Below, one piece after another: positions 42,601 through 51,502 of a stretch of DNA of 64,000 nt. Position 1 is the first letter of the stretch. The number at the start of each line of letters is the position of its first letter. The DNA is from JACKEQ01 sp041389565 (GTDB lineage: Bacteria > Myxococcota_A > UBA796 > GCA-2862545). A program made the translations under genes and the position numbers. The notes under the pieces were generated by a model that worked only from the letters and a program-made list of their open reading frames with translations, had not been told where the DNA came from and searched no databases. The stretch lies in assembly GCA_041389565.1 (NCBI GenBank), contig JAWKRP010000038.1, positions 1 through 64,000 on the forward strand, read 5' to 3'.

Positions 42601-45091
42601 CCTCGTCACCCTCCGGAAGACCGCCGACCTGCTGCGGTTCGGCGCGGAGGCGCGGAGCCTCGCAGCCCTGTTCCTCGCGTTCGGTGACGCCCTTCCCGTC
42701 GAGCGCTGGAAGGTCACGGCTCGCGCTCTCGTGCGCCTGCGCGACACCCTCGGTCACAGCCCCGAGCTCGACCGCTTCGTGCGCGAACGGGCCGCTTCGA
42801 TCGAACGATTCTCGACGGAGGCCGGGTTCTTCGACGCCCACCCGAGCCGCGACCGCACGTCCCACGAAGCCGCCGCGTACCTCCTCGAAGCGCTCACCCG
42901 CGAGCCCGCCGACCTCGTGTTCAGCCACCCCGCCGAAGAGCTGCGGGCAGCGCTCCGCCGCTGGACCGAAGACCACGGAGGTCACAGCGCCTTCGAAGAG
43001 AGCCTGTCGTCCCTGTCCGTCGCCGAGCGGTTCCGCATCCACCGCGCCTACGCCGAGGGCGTCGCACGGACCACCGGGGCCGCACCGGAGGTCGCGCTCG
43101 AAGCCGCCACCCTCGAGGTCGTGCACGGCCGGGTCGGCGTCCACGCGGCCGGGGGCGACAACCGGGCCGTCGTGGCGGGCCTGCTCGGGCGGCACCCGAA
43201 CGTCGTCGACGGCGCACTGGAGATCCAGCTCGACACCTTCACGCAGCGCCTGAAGGTCTTCCGGGAGCAGCGCGTGCCGGGCTTCCGCGCCTACCGTGCC
43301 GCCCGACAGGAGCTCCTGGAGCGCGAGCGGGCCCGTCTGCGCCTGTCGGAGTTCCAGCCCCGCGTGATGACGAGCTTCGTGCGGAACCGCCTCATCGACG
43401 ACGTCTACCTGCACCTCGTGGGCGACAACTTCGCGAAGCAGCTCGGTGCGGCCGGCGACGCGAAGCGGACCGACCTCATGGGCCTGCTCCTGCTCATCAG
43501 CCCTCCCGGGTACGGCAAGACGACCCTCATGGAGTACATCAGCTCCCGGCTCGGGCTCACCTTCGTGAAGGTGAACGGGCCCGCGCTGGGGCACGAGGTC
43601 ACCTCGCTCGACCCCGCAGAAGCGCCGAACGCCACGTCTCGCCAGGAGGTCGAGAAGGCCAACCTCGCGTTCGAGATGGGCAACAACGTCCTGCTGTACC
43701 TCGACGACATCCAGCACTGCAATCCGGAGTTCCTGCAGAAGTTCATCAGCCTGTGCGACGGTCAGCGGCGCGTCGAAGGCGTGTGGAACGGCAAGACCCG
43801 AACGTACGACCTGAGGGGCAAGAAGTTCGCGGTGGTGATGGCGGGCAACCCCTACACCGAGACCGGCGACAAGTTCCAGATCCCCGACATGCTCGCGAAC
43901 CGCGCCGACACCTACAACCTCGGGGACATCCTCGGCGGGCGCGAGGACGTGTTCGCGCTGTCGTTCATCGAGAACGCGCTCACGAGCAATCCCCTGCTCG
44001 CCCCCCTCGCCACCCGCGACAAGGCCGACGTGTACCGCCTGGTTCGCATGGCGCAGGGCGAAGACCTCGCCACCACCGAGCTCTCGCACGACTACTCCAG
44101 CGTAGAGCTCAACGACGTCCTGGCGACGTTCCGCCACCTGTTCCGGTGCCAGAGCGTGCTGTTGAAGGTGAACGCCGAGTACATCCGGTCGGCGTCGATG
44201 GAGGACGCCTACCGCACCGAGCCCCGCTTCCAGCTCCAGGGCAGCTACCGGAACATGAACAAGCTGGCCGAGAAGGTCGTTCCAGCCATGAACCCCGAAG
44301 AGGTCGAGGTCCTGATCACCGACCACTACCAGGGGGAGTCCCAGACCCTCACCACGGGTGCGGAGTCGAACCTGCTCAAGCTCGCGCAGCTCCGCGGTCG
44401 CGTCACGGCCGAGCAGCAGGACCGGTGGGACGCCATCACCGACGAGTTCCGACGCCTGCAGCTCATCGGAGGCGACGACGACCCCGCCACCCGGATCAGC
44501 GGCGTGCTCACGGGCGTCGCGAAGGAGCTCGGGACCATCGGGACACGTCTCGCCACTCCGCCGGAGTCTCCGCTACCGGCGCACCTCGCGGCGCTCGACC
44601 AGCGCCTGTCGGCGATCCACGACACCCTGGGGCAACCGTCCCGTGTCGACGGGCTCGAAGCCGCGCTCGGTAGCCAGGTGCGCGCGCTGGCGGAGGTCCT
44701 GCGTGGGCTCGCACCGACCGACCGACCCGACCCCCTCCTCCCGCTCCTCGAAGAGCTCCGCGCACTCCGCGCCGATCTCGCGAAGCGCACCTCCGAAGCG
44801 CCCCCGAAGGTCGAGCGCGCGAAGCCCACGAAGGGCGGCGTCACGGCCGACGCCACGCGCACGGCTCTGCTGGCGCAGGTTCGCGAAGGGCTCGAGCACG
44901 AGGTGCCCGTGCCGGTCCCCGAGAGCGGAGATGCCGCCCTGTCCGCAGCCCTCCAGGTCATCGAGCTGCTCACGGTGACGATGAGCGCCGCCGCAAGACG
45001 GAGGATTCCCGCCGCCGATCACGCGGAGTTCGTGGAAGACCTCAAGCGTGCCGTCGCAGACGCCGTCGGCGACCTGGCGTCGGGGCGTTGA
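39617..45091 (+). CDS. Giant AAA ATPase of the 'DNA repair ATPase' (DUF3686) type
   Basis: An 1824-residue protein. The first ~420 residues are beta-rich (KLLAVFQTGATARDVKVLRW, DGVYKLYPYNL) and match the family called DNA repair ATPase/DUF3686. Residues ~480-870 are long coiled-coil helices, followed by a helical middle region. An AAA module lies at about 1270-1560 with Walker A PPGYGKTT (~1297) and Walker B LLYLDDIQ (~1360), then VVMAGNPYTETGDKFQIPDM, typical of MoxR/dynein-like AAA proteins. The tail holds further coiled coils. The repair role is only a database name. Genes of this type are commonly found beside flotillin and YqiJ-like genes, as here. GTG at 39617 is the likely start. Confidence 0.78.
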   Translation: MSESTRAAEPADKTDEVHADAVEGGNYDVVRDRLSALGKSLRTAAEAVDTKRRATFGSTELVVLGNEKVRTENNCIPVDINAVGGGLLFGYNVFLGLKKSTVPEDVFSFQTFERTPEGFAFHNVTDDARLAWLTNPSFRREFEELYQYYKDARLIQLRHTGTKLLAVFQTGATARDVKVLRWSVEPGGRVTYIDNRGERDHVYPPRHDFEWVETTRADHVLGRHPHVNILDTVFVETVGGDLTVKVEDNTSDGKGIYNEPVDDPNQSLDDARIAYARRGALILMKVQPRGEKERHLVFNTNTRQVSRIDAIGTSAVGLPEDHGILYPGGYTLRTGETKIFEEGVEDLEFERSIPSPNGEDILYVFHRRSDGVYKLYPYNLIEKEVRTPISGHGYCIFDDGTLLVFRATPEPTRVHPVQIWKTPFVSAETHESAPNDGSLVARIGNRDLVRGISDAFTLCRLINNQSPTRQVYEELAAACNRAVDAYYWLAETEIGLKPLIEDVRRTAERIVDEFVKVQTLKSRAKEVLAQAQRRHDTLLADVRSEYFKTVDEYLGAMTALRRHRGELITLQETRYVDLDVLKALEARTVERFDGVSRATVGFLTGGEALAPLEADLEALDGQIAGVDKVVDLAPLQERLDTVTEGVNLLGEVVAGLDVEDPTVKTTILESISEVVGATNRVRAVLDARRRSLRSAEGSAEFAAQFKLFGQSVSSALALCDTPEACDDGLSRMLLQLEELEARFGEFDAFLPQLAEKRDEVYEAFSSRKQTLLDERQRRVGNLEAAADRILGGVQRRARTFKSEDELNSWFAADPMVMKLRSLVEDLVKLGDTVKSDELASRLKSARQDALRGLRDKLDLFEGDEDLIRFGKHRFSVNTRPLELTLVPRGEGLSLHLTGTDFYEPVTDARFLETREFWDQTVVSEDATTYRAEYLAASLLNAAEEGRDGLTVGRLEELGLQESALLERVRAWTADRYDEGYERGIHDVDAAHILGRLVTLRKTADLLRFGAEARSLAALFLAFGDALPVERWKVTARALVRLRDTLGHSPELDRFVRERAASIERFSTEAGFFDAHPSRDRTSHEAAAYLLEALTREPADLVFSHPAEELRAALRRWTEDHGGHSAFEESLSSLSVAERFRIHRAYAEGVARTTGAAPEVALEAATLEVVHGRVGVHAAGGDNRAVVAGLLGRHPNVVDGALEIQLDTFTQRLKVFREQRVPGFRAYRAARQELLERERARLRLSEFQPRVMTSFVRNRLIDDVYLHLVGDNFAKQLGAAGDAKRTDLMGLLLLISPPGYGKTTLMEYISSRLGLTFVKVNGPALGHEVTSLDPAEAPNATSRQEVEKANLAFEMGNNVLLYLDDIQHCNPEFLQKFISLCDGQRRVEGVWNGKTRTYDLRGKKFAVVMAGNPYTETGDKFQIPDMLANRADTYNLGDILGGREDVFALSFIENALTSNPLLAPLATRDKADVYRLVRMAQGEDLATTELSHDYSSVELNDVLATFRHLFRCQSVLLKVNAEYIRSASMEDAYRTEPRFQLQGSYRNMNKLAEKVVPAMNPEEVEVLITDHYQGESQTLTTGAESNLLKLAQLRGRVTAEQQDRWDAITDEFRRLQLIGGDDDPATRISGVLTGVAKELGTIGTRLATPPESPLPAHLAALDQRLSAIHDTLGQPSRVDGLEAALGSQVRALAEVLRGLAPTDRPDPLLPLLEELRALRADLAKRTSEAPPKVERAKPTKGGVTADATRTALLAQVREGLEHEVPVPVPESGDAALSAALQVIELLTVTMSAAARRRIPAADHAEFVEDLKRAVADAVGDLASGR

Positions 45092-45313
45092 TCTTCACAG
45101 CGCTTCCCGGCGGGCCTCGAGACCGAGCCACCGATCGAGGTTCGGCAGCGAGGGAGGTCCGCTGGGAGGCGAGGACCGAAAAAGGGGGGGGGATTCAGTC
45201 CCCGCCTTCCAGCTGAATCATCTTCGCGTGAGGGGGGTGTGCCATCAATCACACTGCACTCACACCCTGTTTCCACAGCTGAACGAGCCCGCGCCTCCCG
45301 CGTTTGTGGGGGA
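45092..45313. other. Non-coding region with an A5G9 tract and GC-rich hairpin
   Basis: No gene is visible here. The region holds a homopolymer run of five A and nine G (45179-45192), immediately followed by a possible hairpin GGGGA-TTCAG-TCCCC, and a second G6 run near 45232. It lies between a plus-strand gene end and a minus-strand gene end, so the hairpin may work as a bidirectional transcription end. Confidence 0.5.
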
Positions 45314-45502
45314 TCAGGGCTTGTCGACCTCGACGTACATCTGCCCCGAGCTCACGAAGTCACCCGCGCTCACGTCTCCCGAGCCCGACGACCACGACCA
45401 GGGCGCCGTCAGCACCAGAAGCACCAGCATCCCACTCCCGAACACCGAGGCTCCGCCCGCCACGAACACCACGAGCGGCTGCCCGACCTGAGACATCGAC
45501 AT
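45314..45502 (-). CDS. Possible small single-span membrane protein
   Basis: A 62-residue reading frame with start ATG after a G-rich GGGGGGGAACG. Residues ~9-33 form a hydrophobic helix (LVVFVAGGASVFGSGMLVLL), followed by a Ser/Gly-rich segment and the ending QMYVEVDKP. It fits the 500-base gap between larger genes and has a plausible membrane pattern, but there is no family match. Confidence 0.4.
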   Translation of the reverse strand: MSMSQVGQPLVVFVAGGASVFGSGMLVLLVLTAPWSWSSGSGDVSAGDFVSSGQMYVEVDKP

Positions 45503-45591
45503 CGTTCCCCCCCGGGACGAGAGCGCAATCGCTCACCCTGAGAGTAACGGCACCTGACGCGAATCCCCTCACGCGAAGTGCGTGCCAACCG

Positions 45592-46419
45592 CTATTGCTT
45601 GACGGCCGTGAACTCGAAGGTCTGGGGCGGCCCACCACAGCTCAGGCACGCGAGCGGGATGGAGGGCGAGAAGCCGAACGTGAAGCTGCCTTCCATCGTC
45701 GTCTCGCTCGTGAAGGTGGCCTCGATCCGGTACGTCTCGATGCACGATCCGGCCGCGCCGACGGTCTCTTCGACCACGAACGTGCCGTCGCTCGCAACCG
45801 TTCCGTCCATCGCGGGGGGCTGAGCGGACGTCGACGACGAGATCGAGAGGTTCGGTGGGAACCACGCCACGAACAGCTGCTGGAACTGCACGTTCACAAC
45901 GGGCGTGCCGAGCGCGTTGCACGTCTCGGTGATGTCGTTCGGCGTCACGATCCAGGTGCCGTTGTAGTTCCCACCACAGTCGTTGTCCGTGATCCCGTCG
46001 CAGTCGTTGTCGAGGTCGTCGAAGCAGATCTCGGTGTTGCCGGGCGCCACGTCGTCGTTGGAGTCGTTGCAGTCCTCGCACACCCCCACCCCGTCGCCGT
46101 CGTTGTCGGCGTTGTCGGGGCTCGCGTCGCGGCAGTCTTCGTCGATGCCGTTGCACGGGAGCTCGAGGGCCGCGGGGTTCACGTTGGGGTCGTTGTCGTC
46201 ACAGTCGAGCTGGTTCGGCATCCAGGTGGCCGCACAGCCGGGGTCGCTCGCGTCGAAGAAGCCGTCGCCGTCCTTGTCGAACGGAGCGTCGACGTTGCTC
46301 TCCTCGGACTGCTGGCGCCCGTCGCACACGGGCGTCGACCCGACATCGTCGGTGTCGTCGGTGTCCGCGGAGTAGTCGCAGGCGATCAGGGCGGCGAGCG
46401 CGAGGGGGGTCCAGCGCAT
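45592..46419 (-). CDS. MopE-like calcium/metal-binding lipoprotein
   Basis: A 275-residue lipoprotein (signal ending LIAC). Residues ~45-155 contain repeated Asp-rich Cys motifs, such as DKDGDGFFDASDPGC, DCDDNDPNVNP, CNGIDEDC, DNDGDGVGVCEDC and DNDCDGITDNDC. This is the putative metal-binding repeat of MopE and many myxobacterial surface proteins, which bind calcium in EF-hand-like loops. A C-terminal beta domain (~160-275) is unique. The start is supported by GGAGGAACC. It is probably anchored to the outer membrane. Confidence 0.85.
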   Translation of the reverse strand: MRWTPLALAALIACDYSADTDDTDDVGSTPVCDGRQQSEESNVDAPFDKDGDGFFDASDPGCAATWMPNQLDCDDNDPNVNPAALELPCNGIDEDCRDASPDNADNDGDGVGVCEDCNDSNDDVAPGNTEICFDDLDNDCDGITDNDCGGNYNGTWIVTPNDITETCNALGTPVVNVQFQQLFVAWFPPNLSISSSTSAQPPAMDGTVASDGTFVVEETVGAAGSCIETYRIEATFTSETTMEGSFTFGFSPSIPLACLSCGGPPQTFEFTAVKQ

Positions 46420-46456
46420 GGTTCCTCCGGAGGGCAGAACCGCATGTATGCCCCGA

Positions 46457-47260
46457 TCAGAAGCGACCGGCCACTCGCTCGCGCGCCGGGAGAATCTCGA
46501 GGCAGGTCGTCCACCAGCCGGTCGCGAGGGTCTCGACGAACTCCTCGGGCAGGCGCTCGGACCGCATCTCGCCCACCACGGCCTCCCAGTCGTACTCGAC
46601 CGGGACGAACTCCGACCGGATCCGGCCGTCGACGAGCTCGAGCACGGAATACCAGACGTTCCGGCGCCCGTCGTTCGCGGGACGCCCCACCGCACCGACG
46701 TTCACGACCCCCCGACCGTCGGCGAGCCTGCGCTCCCAGTGGATTCCGGTGTGCGTGCACGCGATCAGGTCGGCCTCGTTGGCGGTGCAGAGATGCTCGA
46801 TGAACCCGGCCGGCGTGGTGCTCTCCCACAGGAACTCGTTCACCTGGCGAGGCGAGCCGTGGCACAGATGGACGGTCTTCCCGCCGATGCCGATGCGCGC
46901 GGAGGTCGGCATGGCCGCGAGCCACTCGCGGTGATGGGCGTGCGTGTTGGCGAGCGTGTAGTCGTACGACACCTGGGCGAAGTGGTTGTCGCGCGGGTCG
47001 GTGTAGCCGCACGCGCAGTCTTCGCGGGAGTTCCCCACGCTGTCGTCGTAGTTGCCCTGGACGAGCCCGATCCCGGCCTCGCGCAGCACCTCGGCCGCGC
47101 GGTTCGGGTGCGGACCGAAGCCCCCCACGTCGCCGAGGAACCAGATCCCGTCGCAGCCGCGCTTCCGGGCGTCGGCGAGCACGGCTTCCGTGGCCTTCCA
47201 GTTGTTGTAGCTGCCCCCGAACAGGGCGACCTTGCGGTGCTCCGCGTTCAGGTCGCGCAC
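46457..47260 (-). CDS. Calcineurin-like metallophosphoesterase with altered first metal motif
   Basis: A 267-residue protein of the MPE superfamily. Recognisable blocks are FLGDVGGFGPHPN (GDxxGxGP), GNYDD (in place of GNHD), LCHGSP and CTHTGIHW (GHTH-like). The first motif, normally DIHGN, reads GSYNNW here, so two metal ligands (Asp and His) are missing. Catalysis may be lost or may use another residue. The GTG start lies within the end of the radical SAM gene, which suggests coupling. Confidence 0.75.
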   Translation of the reverse strand: MRDLNAEHRKVALFGGSYNNWKATEAVLADARKRGCDGIWFLGDVGGFGPHPNRAAEVLREAGIGLVQGNYDDSVGNSREDCACGYTDPRDNHFAQVSYDYTLANTHAHHREWLAAMPTSARIGIGGKTVHLCHGSPRQVNEFLWESTTPAGFIEHLCTANEADLIACTHTGIHWERRLADGRGVVNVGAVGRPANDGRRNVWYSVLELVDGRIRSEFVPVEYDWEAVVGEMRSERLPEEFVETLATGWWTTCLEILPARERVAGRF

Positions 47261-48162
47261 GAGAACCCCTCGGCGTAGCAGGTGTAGCAGGCCTTGTGGT
47301 CGACGCGGTGCGGGCCGAGCCCGCCTTCCAGGCGGTCGGACAGGCGGTAGGCGGGCTCGTTGATGAGGATCGGGCACGGCCAGACGCCGTTGTTCGTGAC
47401 CGTACGCGACGTGCCGCACTGGATGCGACGGGCGGTCTCGGGGTGCGCGATGTCGTCTTCCGAGAGCATCTCCCAGGCTTCGTAGCCGCGACCGCGATTC
47501 TCCTCGCGACCGATGCGGAACGGCGGAATCCACTTGATGCGCGGGCGCTCGAGCCCCAGCTCCTTCAGGAGATCGACGAGCAGCGCCTGGTCCATCGCGC
47601 CGTCGTCGACCAGGCTCACCGCCACCAGGGCGGGCACGCCGTGCTTCGCGAGGTTCGCGAGCCCCTGCGTGGCAGCCGCGAACACCCCGCGACCCCGGAT
47701 CCGGTCGTTCTGCTCGGCCGTGCAGCCATCGAGCGACACCCGGATCTCGAGGTTGTACTCCGCATCGCGGAACCGATTCCCGATCTCCGCGGCCAGCGCG
47801 TCGTCGATCAGCATCCCGTTCGTGAGCACCCCCAGCGGACCGACCTCCAGCGCCATGTCCATCAGCGTGAGGATCTCGGGGTGCAGGAAGGGCTCGCCAC
47901 CCGTGAACCAGATGCTGCGCACCCCCTCGGCCTTCGCGGCATCGAGCGCCTCGCGGCACTGCTCGAGCGTCATCAGGTCGTGCTTCTTCACCTTCGGGCC
48001 ACAGCTGATGAAGCAGTGCCGGCACGCGATGTTGCACACCGTGCCCGTGACCTGGAGCCACAGGGTGTCGAGCCACGCCATCGGCAGGCGCATGCCCGCG
48101 GCCGCTGCGTCGGGGATCTCGGTGTTCAGGGCTTCCAACAGGCCTCCCGGTACGTCGGACAT
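47248..48162 (-). CDS. Radical SAM protein with SPASM-like C-terminal cysteines
   Basis: A 304-residue radical SAM enzyme. The iron-sulfur/SAM motif is CNIACRHC (about residue 39), followed by WFTGGEPFLHPEI (GGE motif) and VSLDGCTAEQNDRIRG. The C-terminus has further Cys (CGTSRTVTNNGVWPCP; CYTCYAEGFSC), as in SPASM/twitch proteins that bind an additional cluster. Such enzymes modify peptides, proteins or small molecules; no peptide substrate is visible nearby. It is translated just ahead of the phosphoesterase. Confidence 0.88.
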   Translation of the reverse strand: MSDVPGGLLEALNTEIPDAAAAGMRLPMAWLDTLWLQVTGTVCNIACRHCFISCGPKVKKHDLMTLEQCREALDAAKAEGVRSIWFTGGEPFLHPEILTLMDMALEVGPLGVLTNGMLIDDALAAEIGNRFRDAEYNLEIRVSLDGCTAEQNDRIRGRGVFAAATQGLANLAKHGVPALVAVSLVDDGAMDQALLVDLLKELGLERPRIKWIPPFRIGREENRGRGYEAWEMLSEDDIAHPETARRIQCGTSRTVTNNGVWPCPILINEPAYRLSDRLEGGLGPHRVDHKACYTCYAEGFSCAT

Positions 48163-48204
48163 CGCTCCATATCCACCGGCACCCCCCCTCAGGTACCATG
48201 CGCC

Positions 48205-48642
48205 ATGGCTTTCCCCGACGACCTGGAGATCGAACGACCGAGCCCTCTGGATCAACTCCAGGTGGCTTTTGCGGTGTTCATCGCGCGTGAGATCGTCGCG
48301 GCAGACGGCATCCTCGACATCGACGAGATGCGCCTGCTGATGATGGTCTTCCCCGACCACCTCATGCGGAACTGCCGGTTCCTCGGGCCCGACACCCGCC
48401 TCACCGAGGCCTACCACCGCGCGTACGTCGAAGCGGTGCGCATCCTCCCGGCCGTGCTCGACACCCAGCAGAAGCTCGATCTCGTCACGCTGTTCCACCG
48501 CACCTGCGTGGTCGACGGCGAGCTGCACCCGAAGGAGCTCACGGTGCTGCGCGGGGCCGCAAAGACGCTCGCGATCCCGCCGGCCGTGCTCAAGAAGCAC
48601 CTCGCGTCCCTGCACGGCAGCCTCACCACGCTCCGGTCGTAG
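48205..48642 (+). CDS. TerB-like helical protein
   Basis: A 145-residue alpha-helical protein with two TerB-type motifs, AADGILDIDEMRLLMMVFP and VDGELHPKELTVLRGAAKTL. These are acidic D-G-x-x-x-x-x-E helices that in TerB proteins bind metal. TerB domains occur in tellurite-resistance and stress/defence gene sets. It is transcribed divergently from the radical SAM gene, with only 42 bases between starts, and is convergent with pfkA. Confidence 0.72.
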   Translation: MAFPDDLEIERPSPLDQLQVAFAVFIAREIVAADGILDIDEMRLLMMVFPDHLMRNCRFLGPDTRLTEAYHRAYVEAVRILPAVLDTQQKLDLVTLFHRTCVVDGELHPKELTVLRGAAKTLAIPPAVLKKHLASLHGSLTTLRS

Positions 48643-48656
48643 GGCTGGCAGCGGAG

Positions 48657-49736
<1,080 letters not shown>

Positions 49737-49801
49737 CCACCCTCCTGCTGTAGGCGTACCACACTGGCGGCTCCGCGAGGTACGATGAGCCTGGGGGTTC
49801 G

Positions 49802-50485
49802 TTGACACGCCTGCGTCCTGGCATCCTGGCCATCCTGCTCACGGGCTGTGCAGCTCGTGTGCCGGTCAGCGTGCCCGCAGCACCGTCCGTGCACGTGCCC
49901 GGAACCGCGATCGCCGTCATCTCGGCCGGTCGCGAGTGCCGTGAGGTCGCCGACAGCCTGGCCGACGCCCTGCACCAGATGGATGGCATGGTCGTCCAGC
50001 CCGACGCTCCCAACCAGATCACCGTGTTCGCGTGCAGGAACGCGTACGCCACGGTCGACGAGCACACGATCGAAGGCCGCTCGGTCGCCATCGCCTCGCT
50101 CGCCTCGGAAGACGGCACGAACGCACGCCTGCTGGGCTCCGCGCACCGTCTCGACCGCGCGGCCCACGAGGGCGGGCGCTTCCGGCTCAACAAGCGCGTC
50201 CAGTCCGATCTCGCGCTCGATGTCGCGGTCGACCTCGCGGAGCAGATCGCGCCCGTGTCCACGGTCGTTCGGCGTCGGGTGTACGAGAACCCCGGCGAGA
50301 ACAGCGCGCGGCAGTACCACAACCTCGCGGTCGCCGCAGAGCGGGATGGGCGGATCGACGACGCGCTCTGGTGGGCCCGGCTCGCGTGGGAACGGCGCCC
50401 GAACGTGGCCCGCGCGCGTTACGTGTCCGAGCTCACGCGCCGGCTCGCGCGCACCGAGCCGCTGTCCAGCGGAGACGGCATCTAG
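49802..50485 (+). CDS. Lipoprotein, unknown function
   Basis: A 227-residue protein beginning at TTG (an upstream ATG runs into a stop). The signal peptide ends in LLTGC. The mature part begins with a Pro/Val-rich spacer, then a domain with a Cys pair (GRECREVAD, VFACRNAYA). A C-terminal helical hairpin looks like a single TPR unit (YHNLAVAAERDGRIDDALWW). It is divergent from pfkA with about 65 bases between starts. Function unknown. Confidence 0.72.
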   Translation: MTRLRPGILAILLTGCAARVPVSVPAAPSVHVPGTAIAVISAGRECREVADSLADALHQMDGMVVQPDAPNQITVFACRNAYATVDEHTIEGRSVAIASLASEDGTNARLLGSAHRLDRAAHEGGRFRLNKRVQSDLALDVAVDLAEQIAPVSTVVRRRVYENPGENSARQYHNLAVAAERDGRIDDALWWARLAWERRPNVARARYVSELTRRLARTEPLSSGDGI

Positions 50486-50524
50486 AACCCTCCCCTCCTC
50501 CCCGCCCCTCCCCCGAAGCCCCCG

Positions 50525-51454
50525 ATGAACGCCCTCCACCATCACGACGTGATCGTCGCCACGCTCGGCTCCGGCTCGCGCGGGAACAGCACCTACATCG
50601 GCACCGAGAAGTCCGGCGTGCTCGTCGACTGCGGCCTGTCCACCAAGCAGATCTTCCGCCGGCTCGGCGAGATCGGCCTCTCCGACGCCCAGATCGTCGG
50701 CGTGCTCGTCACCCACGAGCACGCGGATCACGTGGGGGCGGCGCGCGTGCTCGACCGCCACCTCCTCAAGAGCACCGGCAAGCACGTGCCGTTCTACATG
50801 AGCCGCGGCACCCGCAACGGCCTGCACGCGAACTGCATCCCGACGCGCGTCGAGCAGGTGCGGTCCGGGCGCACGTTCCAGGTGGGCGACTTCGTGGTCG
50901 AGCCGTGGACCGTCCCGCACGACACGATCGATCCCCTCGCCTTCGCGGTGGGCTTCGGAGACGTGCGGGCGGGCGTGATCACGGATCTGGGCCGCCCCAC
51001 GCGCCTCGTCGAGCGGCAGTTCGGCAGCCTCGACATCGCGGTGCTGGAGTTCAACCACGATCTCCAGATGCTCATCGAGGGCGACTACCCCTGGCGGCTC
51101 AAGCAGCGCGTGCGGGGTGCGCAGGGGCACCTGTCGAACGAGCAGGCGGGCGACGTCATCCGGCGGGGGTCGGCGGGCCGGCTGAAGCACCTCGTGCTCG
51201 CCCACCTGTCCGAAGACAACAACCACCCCGACGTCGCGCTGCGGTCCGCGGAGAGCGCCCTGTGCGACGCGCGGGCAGCGGGTGTCACGGTGCATGTCGC
51301 CTCACAGCAGCTCCCGCTCGGGCCGCTCCGGGTTCGTATGCCCCACAACCTGCGGCCGGCACGGGTCGATCCCGCAGGGCGTGCGAGCCGCGCACGCGCC
51401 ACCGCGTCCCCAGAAGCCCCTCGAGACGAGCGTCAGCTGTCCCTGTTCGCCTGA
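50525..51454 (+). CDS. WalJ/YycJ-type metallo-beta-lactamase-fold hydrolase
   Basis: A 309-residue protein with the MBL motif THEHADH (about residue 60), a family-typical start ATLGSGSRGNSTYI, and later metal ligands in VPHDT, FNHD and LAHLSEDNN. WalJ/YycJ proteins are MBL-fold hydrolases linked to cell-wall and DNA metabolism; nuclease activity is reported for some. The leader (50486-50524) is a pyrimidine-rich tract with no ribosome-binding site. The TGA stop merges with the following repeat array. The C-terminal ~45 residues are Arg/Ala/Pro-rich. Confidence 0.85.
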   Translation: MNALHHHDVIVATLGSGSRGNSTYIGTEKSGVLVDCGLSTKQIFRRLGEIGLSDAQIVGVLVTHEHADHVGAARVLDRHLLKSTGKHVPFYMSRGTRNGLHANCIPTRVEQVRSGRTFQVGDFVVEPWTVPHDTIDPLAFAVGFGDVRAGVITDLGRPTRLVERQFGSLDIAVLEFNHDLQMLIEGDYPWRLKQRVRGAQGHLSNEQAGDVIRRGSAGRLKHLVLAHLSEDNNHPDVALRSAESALCDARAAGVTVHVASQQLPLGPLRVRMPHNLRPARVDPAGRASRARATASPEAPRDERQLSLFA

Positions 51455-51502
51455 CTCACGGACCGTCCCTGCGGGCCCTCGGGACTCACGGACCGCCCCT
51501 GT
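51452..51502. repeat. Two copies of the 30-bp repeat between convergent genes
   Basis: The first unit begins in the MBL stop codon (TGACTCACGGACCGTCCC), and a second, truncated unit (GGACTCACGGACCGCCCC) runs to the stop of the minus-strand WD40 gene. No other sequence lies between the two genes. Confidence 0.9.

Noticed and set aside
43005..43025. A repeat-like CGTCCCTGTCC string within the giant ATPase gene
   Set aside because: It is a short match explained by Ser-Leu codons; the GACTCA end and period are absent.
45592..46695. A longer N-terminus for the MopE-like lipoprotein (367 residues)
   Set aside because: The extension is antisense to the phosphoesterase gene region and lacks a signal peptide, while the internal ATG at 46419 has a strong ribosome-binding site and a lipobox signal.
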